Shown: piece after piece, positions 27,623 to 36,478 of the stretch | How the letters are laid out: every line of letters starts with the position of its first letter | How positions within the stretch are numbered: the first letter of the stretch is position 1 | Assembly (NCBI GenBank): GCA_963676905.2 | Contig: CAXXVE010000001.1 | Span: 3,286,001 to 3,350,000 of the forward strand | Direction: 5' to 3' | Length of the DNA: 64,000 nucleotides | Source: Oceanispirochaeta sp963676905 | GTDB lineage: Bacteria > Spirochaetota > Spirochaetia > DSM-2461 | Position numbers and translations under genes: made by a program | Notes under the pieces: model-generated | What the model was told of the DNA's origin: nothing | Seen by the model: the letters and a program-made list of their open reading frames with translations, nothing else | The model's database searches: none

Positions 27623-28635
27623 CACTCACTATCCTTAAGGGGCATCCTGTTTTCGGATACGGCTTCGTTGTTTCTATACAAAGTAATAATGGTCTCCGTT
27701 TCGGTCAGCTGTGTCTCTTTGACAAGCTGTCCGTTTCTATACTCTTTTGTAAGAACTGCTTCACTGTCATCGCCATCATATTCAAAAGTCCAGAGTTTTC
27801 TTACTCCTCCAGTCCTCTGCTGACGGCGTACCAGACGGCCAGAACTCCATGTATTTACCAAAGAAAACACCAGAATCCCCTTATCGTAACGGTTTTCTAC
27901 AATAAGGTTCCCCTGGCTGTTGTAAAACAGCTCTTTCCTGCCGTCATTTTGGGGATAGTGGGTTACTTCTTTTTGAAGGACTCCTTCGTCATCGTAGAAG
28001 TAACTGCTTTCCTCAACAAGCTCCTCATCGACGTAGAGGGATTTTCCCGAAAGAAGATCACCCTTGTAGCTGTAGATATAACTTCGTTCACTGTCCTGAA
28101 GATAGAGGGTGTCCAGAAACTGCTCATCATAGTCCCCGGCACGCCAGTCTATCCTGTCATTTTCACTGTCCAGCCGGCTGAGGCCGCCGTTGTCCCTGTA
28201 TCTGAGAGAGTATACGGAGGAGTCGGTGCTCCCGTCTTCCCTGCGGACCATCTGTATCAGACGGCCTGTCTCATCATAGATAAAGGTATTCTCAATCAGC
28301 AGTGCCCCACTGGAGTCATAAAAGCGCTCTTCAAGGAGCTCTTCCTGCCGGTTCATTACACTTTCACTGCGCAGTGAATCTCCAAAATAGTACTTTTCAG
28401 TTATTTTGAGATTACCCTTGTCGAGGAGGCTCTCCCTTTCCCATCTCTTATATGGCTCTCCGTCCTTATAGAGTATCCGTATATCCTCAAGGCCTTCCCA
28501 CTGCACCAGAAGAACCCACTCTCCTTCATCTGTCCTGTCCGCCGATGCTCCCGGAAGACCCAGGCTGTCGGACAAATAAAGCTGCTGCGCCGTAAGGGGA
28601 GTCACAGCCATCAGCAGCAACAGAAGAAGAATCAT
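27622..28635 (-). CDS. Secreted repeat protein of unknown function in the lol operon
   Basis: This 337-residue protein has an N-terminal signal peptide (LLLLLLMAVTPLTAQQ, residues 1-17). It then has repeated beta-type units of the form YD-SGxLxxENxF and YNSQGNLIVENRY, similar to YD or MORN-like strand repeats. I count roughly ten such units between residues 60 and 320. No enzyme motif is visible. It starts two bases after the ftsY stop and overlaps lolC, so it belongs to the lol unit. A role in envelope assembly, or as a Lol substrate or chaperone, is only a guess. Confidence 0.7.
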   Translation of the reverse strand: MILLLLLLMAVTPLTAQQLYLSDSLGLPGASADRTDEGEWVLLVQWEGLEDIRILYKDGEPYKRWERESLLDKGNLKITEKYYFGDSLRSESVMNRQEELLEERFYDSSGALLIENTFIYDETGRLIQMVRREDGSTDSSVYSLRYRDNGGLSRLDSENDRIDWRAGDYDEQFLDTLYLQDSERSYIYSYKGDLLSGKSLYVDEELVEESSYFYDDEGVLQKEVTHYPQNDGRKELFYNSQGNLIVENRYDKGILVFSLVNTWSSGRLVRRQQRTGGVRKLWTFEYDGDDSEAVLTKEYRNGQLVKETQLTETETIITLYRNNEAVSENRMPLKDSE

Positions 28636-28637
28636 AT

Positions 28638-29549
28638 TCAGAGTGCCAGCAGATCATCCAGATAGCTGTCTGGATCAAATACAGAAAGGTCATCAAGGCC
28701 TTCTCCGTGTCCGACAAAGGCTACAGGGATATTGAGTTTTCGACTAATCGAAACGACCAGACCGCCCCGGGCCGTGGCATCATATTTTGTAAGGACAACA
28801 CAGTCCACATCCACGGCATCGTTGAATACCTCTGCCTGCTGCAGGCCGTTCTGGCCGGTTGTGGCATCGAGTACAAGGATCTTTCTGTATGACCCCTTTC
28901 CGTCGAGGTTTGAATTGACAATCTTGTCGATCTTTTTAAGTTCATTGATAAGGTTTGATTTGTTATGCATTCTGCCGGCGGTGTCTGCAAGGATCAACTG
29001 ATCCCCCTGACTCTTGGCAGATGTTATGCTGTCATAGATTACGGCACCCGGGTCCGAACCGTGGTCCTGTGCGATAACACGGCATCCGGTTCTCTCTCCC
29101 TGTATTTTGAGCTGCTCAATCGCTGCAGCCCGGAAAGTATCTCCGGCACTGAATGCTATCTTTTCTATTCCCTGTTTTTTGAAGTACTGGGACAGTTTTG
29201 CTATGGTTGTTGTTTTGCCGACTCCGTTAACACCGAGCACAAGATACACATTGATTCCGTCTTTTTCGGGAATAATGCTTTTTGTCTGCAGACTTTCACG
29301 GATTATAGCTCTGAGTTCAGAAAGGACAGTCTCTTTATCTTTGATCTTGTCCCGTTTGACCCTTTCACGCAGCTCATCTACAATCTCCATTGTAACGGAA
29401 CCGCCCATGTCGCCTGTGATGAGCATCTCTTCAAGTTCTTCATAAAAGTCTTCAAGACTGCTGCTCTTGCCGAAAAGCTCTGCAATACGCCGGCCGAGGT
29501 TCATATCTTTTGATTTTTTTACATCTTTTTTTTTCTTATTCCAGAACAT
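28638..29549 (-). CDS. ftsY: Signal recognition particle receptor FtsY
   Basis: This SRP GTPase receives ribosome-nascent-chain complexes at the membrane for co-translational insertion. The NG domains are clear: an N-domain helical bundle (residues 20-95), P-loop GVNGVGKTTTIAKL near 107, G3 DTAGRMHNKSNL near 190, and G4 TKYDATARGG near 255. The 303-residue protein has almost no acidic A domain, only a lysine-rich start (KKKDVKKSKD) that could touch lipids. GAGGA precedes ATG 29549 and overlaps the end of the PEGA gene. Confidence 0.95.
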   Translation of the reverse strand: MFWNKKKKDVKKSKDMNLGRRIAELFGKSSSLEDFYEELEEMLITGDMGGSVTMEIVDELRERVKRDKIKDKETVLSELRAIIRESLQTKSIIPEKDGINVYLVLGVNGVGKTTTIAKLSQYFKKQGIEKIAFSAGDTFRAAAIEQLKIQGERTGCRVIAQDHGSDPGAVIYDSITSAKSQGDQLILADTAGRMHNKSNLINELKKIDKIVNSNLDGKGSYRKILVLDATTGQNGLQQAEVFNDAVDVDCVVLTKYDATARGGLVVSISRKLNIPVAFVGHGEGLDDLSVFDPDSYLDDLLAL

Positions 29550-29550
29550 T

Positions 29551-31029
29551 TTATTCCTCTGTTGATTTTTCTGCCGCCCGGATATAGTCCCGTAATTTGA
29601 ACAGTGTGTTGATCAGCAGTCCTCCGCTGATTGAAACGCCGCCCCAGAAACCGTAATAGGCTATATCCGATTTATGTTTGTACTCTTCAGCCCTGTCAAA
29701 ACTGTTCTGATCACCGGTACTGATGTAGTCATTGGCATAACTATAATAACGATAGTCGAGATTTTGGTAAACGCCCATAAGGATAACCGGAACAGCAAGG
29801 GATATACTGAACCAGCCGAGGGATCTGTAGAACTTTTTTTTGGCAAGTTCAAGCTCTGCCTGCCTGTCAAAAAGATTGTTTCCCAATTGGACAGTAAGGC
29901 TCTCCCCCTGAATCTCATCACTTGGAAGATAAAAGGGCATAAAGTCATCCTTAACAACCCGGAATTGACCCTTCATGGAGGGGAAATCAGTATAAAGCGG
30001 GGTTTGCCCCAGCCAGGAGGCTCCGAAATAGACATCCGCCCCCGGTGGATCCGATGTAAGATAGAATACGTTTTTCATCCCCTCTTCCAGGGTAAGGTCA
30101 AGTTCAAGTGTTTCTCCGGGAAGCAGGTAGACCTGACTGCTCTGGCTTTTGTATCCCGCAGCCATAGCGCTAACAGTCACATATCCTGGTTCAAGATCAT
30201 CAATCTCAAGACTTCCTACCCCTCTGCTTTCTCCATCGATGCTCAATACAGCTCCCGCAGGCTCCGCATGAACTCTGATTCCCGACCAGGTTCTTCCGAG
30301 GATGAGTGTACGAAGTTCGGTAGACCAGTCTGTGATTATTGTGTCAATGTCTTCTTCTCTGACTGTATCCGAAACACTTAATACAGGTTCCTCACTACTT
30401 TGGAGCCAGCCGCTTACTTCCAGATAAATCATGTCGTCCAGCTGTTCCACTCTTCCTGTGAGGAGTAGATCAAAGTCAGAGTTTTCCATAAAGCGGCTGA
30501 TCTGTCCGCCGGGATCAGTCAGTTTTTGAGAGGCGCCATACTCTTGAAAAATAATAGGAAGTTCCTTTTCAAGGGTGATATCTTCAGGTTTCAGCCCCCT
30601 CCAGCTTTCAATGGCATGCTCTTTTTCTTCTATCTGATCGGATATTTCCCTGTAACTGACTCTTCTGTCATGACCGGAAAGGTCGGAAAACAGCAGAGAA
30701 TCCCGCTTATAGTGAAGAGAACTCTTCTCCTTTTCAAGTGAGATTATTTTTGAGTCAATGTGGTTCTTTCTGTAGTAATGCAGTTCGTTATCCGAAAATC
30801 GGTGGCTTTCAAGTGTGGAAATCTCATCCGATAGAAGAAGGGGAATAGAATTGCGCAGATACTCATACCGTTTGTCCAGACTACCGGCAGCAAGGGTGCT
30901 GAGCCCGATATTCCAGCTCTCTTTGGTTAGAGTAAGGTCCTCTTCTGAAAAGAGATCCTCTTCAGATGCGGCAAAGGATGGGAGAGAGATCAAAAACAGA
31001 AGAAATAAAAGAATAATTCTTTTAAGCAT
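29551..31029 (-). CDS. PEGA-domain envelope protein
   Basis: This 492-residue protein has a signal peptide (residues 1-21, ending PSFAA), a charged helical region to about 150, and two PEGA-type beta units. These are VHAEPAGAVLSIDGESRGVG near 253 and TSDPPGADVYFGASWLG near 330. Two hydrophobic segments near 415 and 460 suggest C-terminal membrane anchoring. PEGA domains often link envelope proteins to the S-layer or peptidoglycan, but no enzymatic role is known. It overlaps the preceding response-regulator gene by eight bases. It probably sits in the inner membrane with its bulk in the periplasm. Confidence 0.8.
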   Translation of the reverse strand: MLKRIILLFLLFLISLPSFAASEEDLFSEEDLTLTKESWNIGLSTLAAGSLDKRYEYLRNSIPLLLSDEISTLESHRFSDNELHYYRKNHIDSKIISLEKEKSSLHYKRDSLLFSDLSGHDRRVSYREISDQIEEKEHAIESWRGLKPEDITLEKELPIIFQEYGASQKLTDPGGQISRFMENSDFDLLLTGRVEQLDDMIYLEVSGWLQSSEEPVLSVSDTVREEDIDTIITDWSTELRTLILGRTWSGIRVHAEPAGAVLSIDGESRGVGSLEIDDLEPGYVTVSAMAAGYKSQSSQVYLLPGETLELDLTLEEGMKNVFYLTSDPPGADVYFGASWLGQTPLYTDFPSMKGQFRVVKDDFMPFYLPSDEIQGESLTVQLGNNLFDRQAELELAKKKFYRSLGWFSISLAVPVILMGVYQNLDYRYYSYANDYISTGDQNSFDRAEEYKHKSDIAYYGFWGGVSISGGLLINTLFKLRDYIRAAEKSTEE

Positions 31030-31381
31030 TTGCTGATCTGTTTATGGCAGATACCAGACGTTTTCTCTGAAAGGGTTTTACAATATAGTCGGTTGCCCCG
31101 AGGCGGATGGCCTGTATGATCTTCTCCTGATCACTCAGGGAAGAACACATAATAACTTTACAGTCAGGGTAGGCTTTTTTGAGGCTCTTGAGAGCCTCAA
31201 CACCATTCATTCTGGGCATGACTATATCAAGTAGAACCAGGTCCGGCAGCAGGGCCTTGTAACGGGAAAGACACTCTATCCCGTCACCGGCCTCACCTAT
31301 GACGATGTGCCCGCTTTCGGTTACGATCTCCGAGATAATGGAGCGCATAAAAGGCAAATCGTCAACGACAAGAATTCTCAT
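31022..31381 (-). CDS. Single-domain response regulator (CheY-like)
   Basis: This 119-residue receiver domain has no output domain. The acid pocket is VVDDLP, the phospho-acceptor is Asp52 in LLDIVMPRMNG, the switch residue lies in CSSLSD, and the conserved lysine is in VKPFQR. It resembles CheY but is separate from the cheY in the same gene chain and differs from it in sequence. It overlaps prfB by four bases (ATGA) and the PEGA gene by eight. Its kinase may be CheA, the HPt protein, or the orphan histidine kinase at 49-51 kb. Confidence 0.9.
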   Translation of the reverse strand: MRILVVDDLPFMRSIISEIVTESGHIVIGEAGDGIECLSRYKALLPDLVLLDIVMPRMNGVEALKSLKKAYPDCKVIMCSSLSDQEKIIQAIRLGATDYIVKPFQRKRLVSAINRSANA

Positions 31382-32488
31382 TCTATCTGATTTCCCGACC
31401 AGAGATATTTAAGATAGGCATCAATAAAAGCATCAATGTCACCGTCCATTACATTCTGAATGTTACCTGTTTCCTGTCTTGTCCTCAGGTCCTTCACCAT
31501 TGTGTAGGGATGGAAGACATAAGACCGGATCTGAGAACCCCAGCCGATATCTTTCTTTTCGGCGGCGTTCTGGGCATTTTCCTCTTCCTGTTTCTGCCTG
31601 TAGTACTCGTAAAGTCGGGACTTCAGCATTTTCATTGCCGTTTCCCTGTTCTTTATCTGACTTCTCTGGTTCTGGCACTGAACAACAATGCCTGTCTCAA
31701 TATGTGTCATACGGACGGCGGAACTTGTCTTGTTGACGTGCTGTCCACCTGCTCCGGAAGCCCTGTATGTATCAACACGGATATCATCAGGTTTGATATC
31801 AACTTCTATAGTATCATCAATAACCGGTGAAACATAGACTGAAGCAAAAGAGGTGTGCCTCCTGGCATTGGAATCAAAGGGTGAAATTCGAACAAGTCTG
31901 TGAATTCCGCCCTCACCCTTCAGGTATCCGTAAGCATAGTCACCGTCCACCTGAAAAGAGATCGATTTGATTCCCCCTTCAGCTTCAACAGTGTCCATTA
32001 CAGACATCTTGAAATCTTTGCGTTCTATCCAGCGGCTGTACATTCTGTAAAGCATACTGGTCCAGTCACAGGCCTCTGTTCCCCCGGCACCTGAATGAAT
32101 TGTCACAAAAGCAGAGAGGGCGTCAGTTTCTTCACTGAGGAGCTCAAGGGAGTTGAGTTTTGCAAAACCCGTCCTGATCTTCTCCATCTGCTCAACGATC
32201 TCTTCCTCAAGAGACTCATCCGACTCTTCCTGGGCAAGCTCGAAAAGCTCCATGACGTCTTCAAGGTCGCTTACAAGTTTTTCCCATGGTTCAAATTTAT
32301 TCTTAAGCCTCTTAAGCTGTGCCAGCTTTTTTTCGGCATTTTCTCTATCGTTCCAGAATTCGGGGTCTCCCGACTCCTTTTCCAGTTCGGCGGCCTGACT
32401 TTTCAGCTCAGCTGTGTCAAAGTCGCCTCCATGTTTCAAGGATATCCCCGTTAAGGGATTTTAAGGGTGTGGATATATCACTTAGCAT
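31378..32488 (-). CDS. prfB: Peptide chain release factor 2, with programmed +1 frameshift
   Basis: RF2 ends translation at UGA and UAA. The first frame starts at ATG 32488, eight bases after GGAGG, and runs 23 codons to an in-frame TGA at 32419-32417. The slippery site is CTT-TGA-C, with an SD-like GGAGG three bases before CTT, as in E. coli prfB. Shifting +1 joins the second frame at GAC (32418), giving about 369 residues, the normal RF2 size. The RF2 codon-recognition motif SPF (ISPFDSN) and the catalytic GGQ (SGAGGQHVNKTSSAVR) are both present. The gene overlaps the upstream Cas2-like gene by 11 bases and the downstream response regulator by four. Confidence 0.95.
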
Positions 32489-32780
32489 TATTATTGCCTC
32501 CGGTAGTTTTTTCTTTCAGTACGTTTCTCCGCCATCTCTTCTCGGTTAATGAAGTAATAACCAGAGTGCCGTTTATGGGATACTGATATATTCTGATGGA
32601 ATCATAGAAGTCAGTGGCTCGGTCCAGATCTAATTTGAGACGGGACAAATTATTTTCATTTATTGAAACAGACTCAAAGGTATTGCCCTGAATCTGCTTG
32701 AACCCGTACCTGAAAAGCAGGCTCTGAACAATTTTCTGACTATCTTCATTTCCAAGATCAACAACGATAGAAACAAACAT
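32478..32780 (-). CDS. Cas2-like / VapD-like ferredoxin-fold protein
   Basis: This 100-residue protein has the pattern of Cas2. It has a first strand MFVSIVVDLG with an Asp at residue 8, a helix, FRYGFKQIQGNTFES matching the Cas2 YG-x-x-VQ-x-SVFE strand, and DFYDSIRIYQY matching the late DSVRIY strand. Classic Cas2 proteins are small metal-dependent nucleases or Cas1 partners. No cas1, other cas gene or CRISPR array is in the window, so an adaptation role is unlikely here. The related VapD RNases are the alternative. It overlaps the prfB start by 11 bases. The tail KTTGGNNNAK is poorly structured. Function unknown. Confidence 0.7.
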   Translation of the reverse strand: MFVSIVVDLGNEDSQKIVQSLLFRYGFKQIQGNTFESVSINENNLSRLKLDLDRATDFYDSIRIYQYPINGTLVITSLTEKRWRRNVLKEKTTGGNNNAK

Positions 32781-32824
32781 AGATATACTCTATTTGCTCT
32801 GGGGCTCTACTGTCAATAGAAAGT

Positions 32825-34549
32825 TCAAAACAAAGTGATGTCGCCGCTGCTGGCACCCTCGTCTACCACATCGAGAATACCCTCTGTATCAGCCTTCTTC
32901 TTGTGAATATAGATTGTGAATTTATCAATCAGCTGTCGTATTTCATCCCCTTTGAGTTCCCAGCTGCTGAGTCCTGCCTTCTGCAGCTGGGATGAAAGAT
33001 CACTGTCCACTGCAGATTTTTCTCTTGCGATATCACGCCTTATAGACATGACATCGGAAACAAGAGTACTCATTTTATCGAGATCACTTACAGTCATTTT
33101 GTAAAAACTCAGAAAATCATCACCTACATCGATAAGATCACACATATTGTTTTTGATTTTCTGACCGTATATATCCACTTTATTCAGACTGTCTCTGAGT
33201 TCTTCCGCAAAATTCTCTACAGTCACAGAGTTTTCTTCAGACCTGACGAAAAAGTCTTCAAAAAGGATTCCTGTATTCTTCTTGAAAAGGGTAATAATTT
33301 TGATTATCTCCTCAACAAGCGATTCAATGGAATCAGTCCGTTCTGTGATGCTTTCGATAATATATGACATATTCTCAAGATGAGGCAGCTTGGCTGCTTC
33401 CACCCTACTGGAGATATTTATTGTCTTTATCCGGCTGATTATCCTCGAAAAACCGCTGTAAGAGTCCTCCATGCTTTTTATGTCTTTGTGAATATTCTCA
33501 ATGTAGTGGACCATATTCACCCGTATGCTTCCCTTTTTAAGGTACTCTAGTGAACTTGATATATTGGCCTGTATCTGTCTTATCTTATAATCAAATGAAA
33601 CTTCATCATCCTGGCATTCAAGCTGTTCCCCGGACTCCTGCAGGAAATTGACAAGGGTGTTCAGATCCTGTGACTTATCCCTGAAGGTTTCCAGATTTTT
33701 CTGCAGCTCACTGCATATCTCGTCGAGTATCTCATCGCAGAAACCATAGACTCTGCTGCTGTAACTGAGACTGTTTAAAAGCTCTTCCCTGCTGTCCCCA
33801 TGCATTTCTGAAATATGCTGAAGTGCAAGGATGACATGATCCACCGACTGTCTGACTATGTCATGCTTCTGAACCTCTGAAATAATTTTATAGAGGGGTC
33901 CTTTAATTACTTTGACCTTCTCGGTGACATCACTGATCACGCTGTCAGATGTCTTGCGAAACTCTGCGGTTTGATTCACAAGATTCCCGAAATCCACACT
34001 GACACGCTCAAGAACAGTTTCAATTTCACCTTTATCGCTGTTTATATTATCAATAAAGTCGGCAAACATGGCGCCCAGTTCGCTTCCTCTGCTTTTAAGC
34101 TGTATACTGAGGCCGGCTGAGTTTTTTGATACCTTTTGAAGTTCCTCTGTTATATAAGGGAATGCCCCGCCGTTTTTCCCGGCCTTGAGGGCGGCCACCA
34201 TGGCATTGAGGGAAACAAGTTCAAGCTCTGATGAGTCATCTTCAATCTGTGCAATAATTTTGTCCAGAGTTCTGATTGAATCAATCTCTTTCTTAATACT
34301 TTCAAGAAAGCTGCTGTCACTTGTCCCAATATCTTTCATGTAGCCTGTTCCCCTGGCTACAGATTCCTTTATCATGGTAACGACACGGTCGAATGAACCG
34401 ACATCATGACTTTCATCCTGCAATGACTTTAGTTGCTGATCCAGTGAAGACAGAAATTGCGGATAGTGATCTGCCATATTCAGATAGACACTACCCAGTG
34501 AGTTGACTGTTTCTGTTAGAGATTCTGTAAATGACTGGATTTTATCCAT
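32825..34549 (-). CDS. Soluble MCP-like coiled-coil signalling protein
   Basis: This 574-residue protein is almost all alpha-helical coiled coil, with no signal peptide or membrane segment. The stretch LVSLNAMVAALKAGKNGGAF near residue 113 resembles the methyl-accepting chemoreceptor hairpin tip (ALNAAIEAARAGE..G-F-VVA-E). The stretch QKHDIVRQSVDHV near 230 resembles a motif found in other chemotaxis-associated helical proteins. It could be a cytoplasmic receptor or a docking adaptor for CheA/CheW. ATG 34549 overlaps the cheB stop by eight bases, which ties it to the chemotaxis unit. The receptor assignment rests on the tip motif and context. Confidence 0.75.
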   Translation of the reverse strand: MDKIQSFTESLTETVNSLGSVYLNMADHYPQFLSSLDQQLKSLQDESHDVGSFDRVVTMIKESVARGTGYMKDIGTSDSSFLESIKKEIDSIRTLDKIIAQIEDDSSELELVSLNAMVAALKAGKNGGAFPYITEELQKVSKNSAGLSIQLKSRGSELGAMFADFIDNINSDKGEIETVLERVSVDFGNLVNQTAEFRKTSDSVISDVTEKVKVIKGPLYKIISEVQKHDIVRQSVDHVILALQHISEMHGDSREELLNSLSYSSRVYGFCDEILDEICSELQKNLETFRDKSQDLNTLVNFLQESGEQLECQDDEVSFDYKIRQIQANISSSLEYLKKGSIRVNMVHYIENIHKDIKSMEDSYSGFSRIISRIKTINISSRVEAAKLPHLENMSYIIESITERTDSIESLVEEIIKIITLFKKNTGILFEDFFVRSEENSVTVENFAEELRDSLNKVDIYGQKIKNNMCDLIDVGDDFLSFYKMTVSDLDKMSTLVSDVMSIRRDIAREKSAVDSDLSSQLQKAGLSSWELKGDEIRQLIDKFTIYIHKKKADTEGILDVVDEGASSGDITLF

Positions 34550-35627
34550 TCGTTCTCCTGATTAATTCTGCTGCAATTTTCTCCAGGGGCAGAACTAAGT
34601 CCACTCCCCCGTGTTTTATGGCTTCGTTGGGCATGCCGAATACAACACAGGTCTTTTCATCCTGGGCTATGTTGAATGCCCCGGCTTCTTTCATTTCCTT
34701 CATGCCCCGGGCACCATCATCACCCATTCCTGTCATTATGACACCGACAGTGTTGGGGCCTGAATACCTGGCTGCTGACCGGAAAAGGACATCCACAGAC
34801 GGCTTATGCCTGCAGACAAGGGGCCCCTCTTTTGTCTCCACATAGTACCTTGCTCCCTGTCTCTTCAGAAGCAGGTGCATGTTGCCCGGGGCTATAAGTG
34901 CCCGACCGGGATATACCACATCATTATTCTCGGCTTCTTTCACTTCAATCTTACATAAACTGTTCAATCTTTCGGCAAATGACTTGGTAAAGTGTTCCGG
35001 CATATGCTGAACGATAACGATCCCCGGGGATGTGGCCGGCATCATCTCAAGAAACACTCTCAGAGCTTCAGTTCCTCCCGTGGAGGCACCAACAGCGATA
35101 ATCTTCTCTGTTGTATCAATAGAGAGAGGTCTGTTTGATTTCGCAAGTATGGCATCGGCTGTCAGCTTGGGTGCGACGGGTCCTTTTGGCGGAGCCGGAC
35201 GGGCTTTAATGACTTTGACCCTGCTTCTTGCAGCAGCCCTGATAACATCGCAGATCCTTATGCTTGACTCCTGCAAAAACTCCTTGGTACCAACCTTGGG
35301 TTTCTGCACTATATCAACAGCGCCGAGTTCTATGGCTGTCAGGGCATTCTGACCGCCTTTTTCAGTCTTGCTGGAACAGATTATCGTAGGGATGGGATTC
35401 TCACCCATAAGTTTTTTTAGAAATGTAAGGCCGTCCATCTGGGGCATTTCAATATCAAGCACAATAACATCCGGCTTCTGCTGCTGGATTTTCTTATCGC
35501 CGATAATCGGATTCGGGGCTGTATTGATGACCTCCATATCCGGTTCGTTCTCTATGATCATGGAAAGAGTCTGCCTGACAACCGCTGAATCGTCTATTAT
35601 CAGTACCTTTATTTTTCCTGCTGCCAT
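34542..35627 (-). CDS. cheB: Chemotaxis protein-glutamate methylesterase CheB
   Basis: CheB removes methyl groups from (and deamidates) receptors when phosphorylated, giving adaptation. The 361-residue protein has a receiver domain with Asp58 in VLDIEMPQMDG, a linker rich in Pro/Lys, and the esterase domain from about 170. Its catalytic triad is visible: Ser in GASTGGTEAL, His in VQHMPEHF, and Asp in MTGMGDDGARG. It lies 11 bases after cheR, its antagonist, and overlaps the MCP-like gene. Confidence 0.96.
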   Translation of the reverse strand: MAAGKIKVLIIDDSAVVRQTLSMIIENEPDMEVINTAPNPIIGDKKIQQQKPDVIVLDIEMPQMDGLTFLKKLMGENPIPTIICSSKTEKGGQNALTAIELGAVDIVQKPKVGTKEFLQESSIRICDVIRAAARSRVKVIKARPAPPKGPVAPKLTADAILAKSNRPLSIDTTEKIIAVGASTGGTEALRVFLEMMPATSPGIVIVQHMPEHFTKSFAERLNSLCKIEVKEAENNDVVYPGRALIAPGNMHLLLKRQGARYYVETKEGPLVCRHKPSVDVLFRSAARYSGPNTVGVIMTGMGDDGARGMKEMKEAGAFNIAQDEKTCVVFGMPNEAIKHGGVDLVLPLEKIAAELIRRTNG

Positions 35628-35638
35628 AGCTTAGTCCT

Positions 35639-36478
35639 TTATGATTTTTTGTATATGGTGGGAGCCACCGACAGATAGGGTAAGTTCATACCGGTTATTG
35701 TTTCCGAGTGACCGAGAAACAGGAAACCATCAGGTTTCAAATGCCTGTGCAGGCTGAGCAGTATTTTTTTCTGTTTCTCCGGGGAGAAGTAGATCAGAAC
35801 ATTACGGCAGAATATGATGTCGAAAGTTTTTTTGATATTGTAGCTGTCATGCATAAGGTTCTGCTGAAAAAAGCTGACATTTTTCTGGATAAAGGGTTTT
35901 ACCTTAACAATGGGTTCACTTTTACTTTTCAGAAAATACTTTTTTTTCAATTCAAGGGGAATCGTTTCCACCCGGGAGAGGGCATAAACTCCTTTTCTTG
36001 CAGTCATAAGTACTTCCTGGGAGATATCGGATCCCATTATATGATAGGAGAGCCCGGGGTAGTCCTCACGGATACCTTCCATAACCATTGCAAGGGTATA
36101 AATCTCCTCTCCTGTTGAACTGGCTGATGACCAGATTTCAAACTTTCCGCCCCCTCCATTCTTGTCAAGATGGGGCCTTATTACCTTGTTTTCCATATAT
36201 ACAAAGTGATCAGGTTCGCGGAAGAAGTCAGTTTTATTGGTGGTCACCACATCAATCATAAAAGGGAATTCCTGACGCATGCCCTTGTCGCTGAAAAGGT
36301 ACTCGCAGTAGTCCTCAAATTTCTCCATATTGAGAAAACGGAGTCTTTTGTGAAGCCGGCTCTCCAGCATGACCCGCTTTATATCGGGCATCCGGATTCC
36401 GAGCTCTTTTTCAATAAAATTGCTGAGCTTTCTAAACTCTCTATCCTGGAGAACAGGCCGTTCCAGATTGGGGATCAT
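35639..36478 (-). CDS. cheR: Chemotaxis protein methyltransferase CheR
   Basis: CheR transfers methyl groups from SAM to receptor glutamates. The 279-residue protein has the all-alpha N-terminal domain (residues 10-80) and a SAM domain with FEIWSSASSTGEEIYTLAM near 125, the DIS motif near 160, and FDIIFCRNVLIYF near 220. It has no C-terminal pentapeptide-tether or TPR extension. The ATG overlaps the cheA stop by four bases. Confidence 0.96.
   Translation of the reverse strand: MIPNLERPVLQDREFRKLSNFIEKELGIRMPDIKRVMLESRLHKRLRFLNMEKFEDYCEYLFSDKGMRQEFPFMIDVVTTNKTDFFREPDHFVYMENKVIRPHLDKNGGGGKFEIWSSASSTGEEIYTLAMVMEGIREDYPGLSYHIMGSDISQEVLMTARKGVYALSRVETIPLELKKKYFLKSKSEPIVKVKPFIQKNVSFFQQNLMHDSYNIKKTFDIIFCRNVLIYFSPEKQKKILLSLHRHLKPDGFLFLGHSETITGMNLPYLSVAPTIYKKS

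Noticed and set aside
32417..32439. prfB as a broken gene with premature stop
   Set aside because: The TGA lies in a perfect CTTTGAC shift site with an upstream GGAGG, the normal autoregulatory arrangement, not damage.
32478..32780. CRISPR-Cas adaptation locus
   Set aside because: There is no cas1, no other cas gene and no direct-repeat array near the Cas2-like gene or elsewhere in the window.
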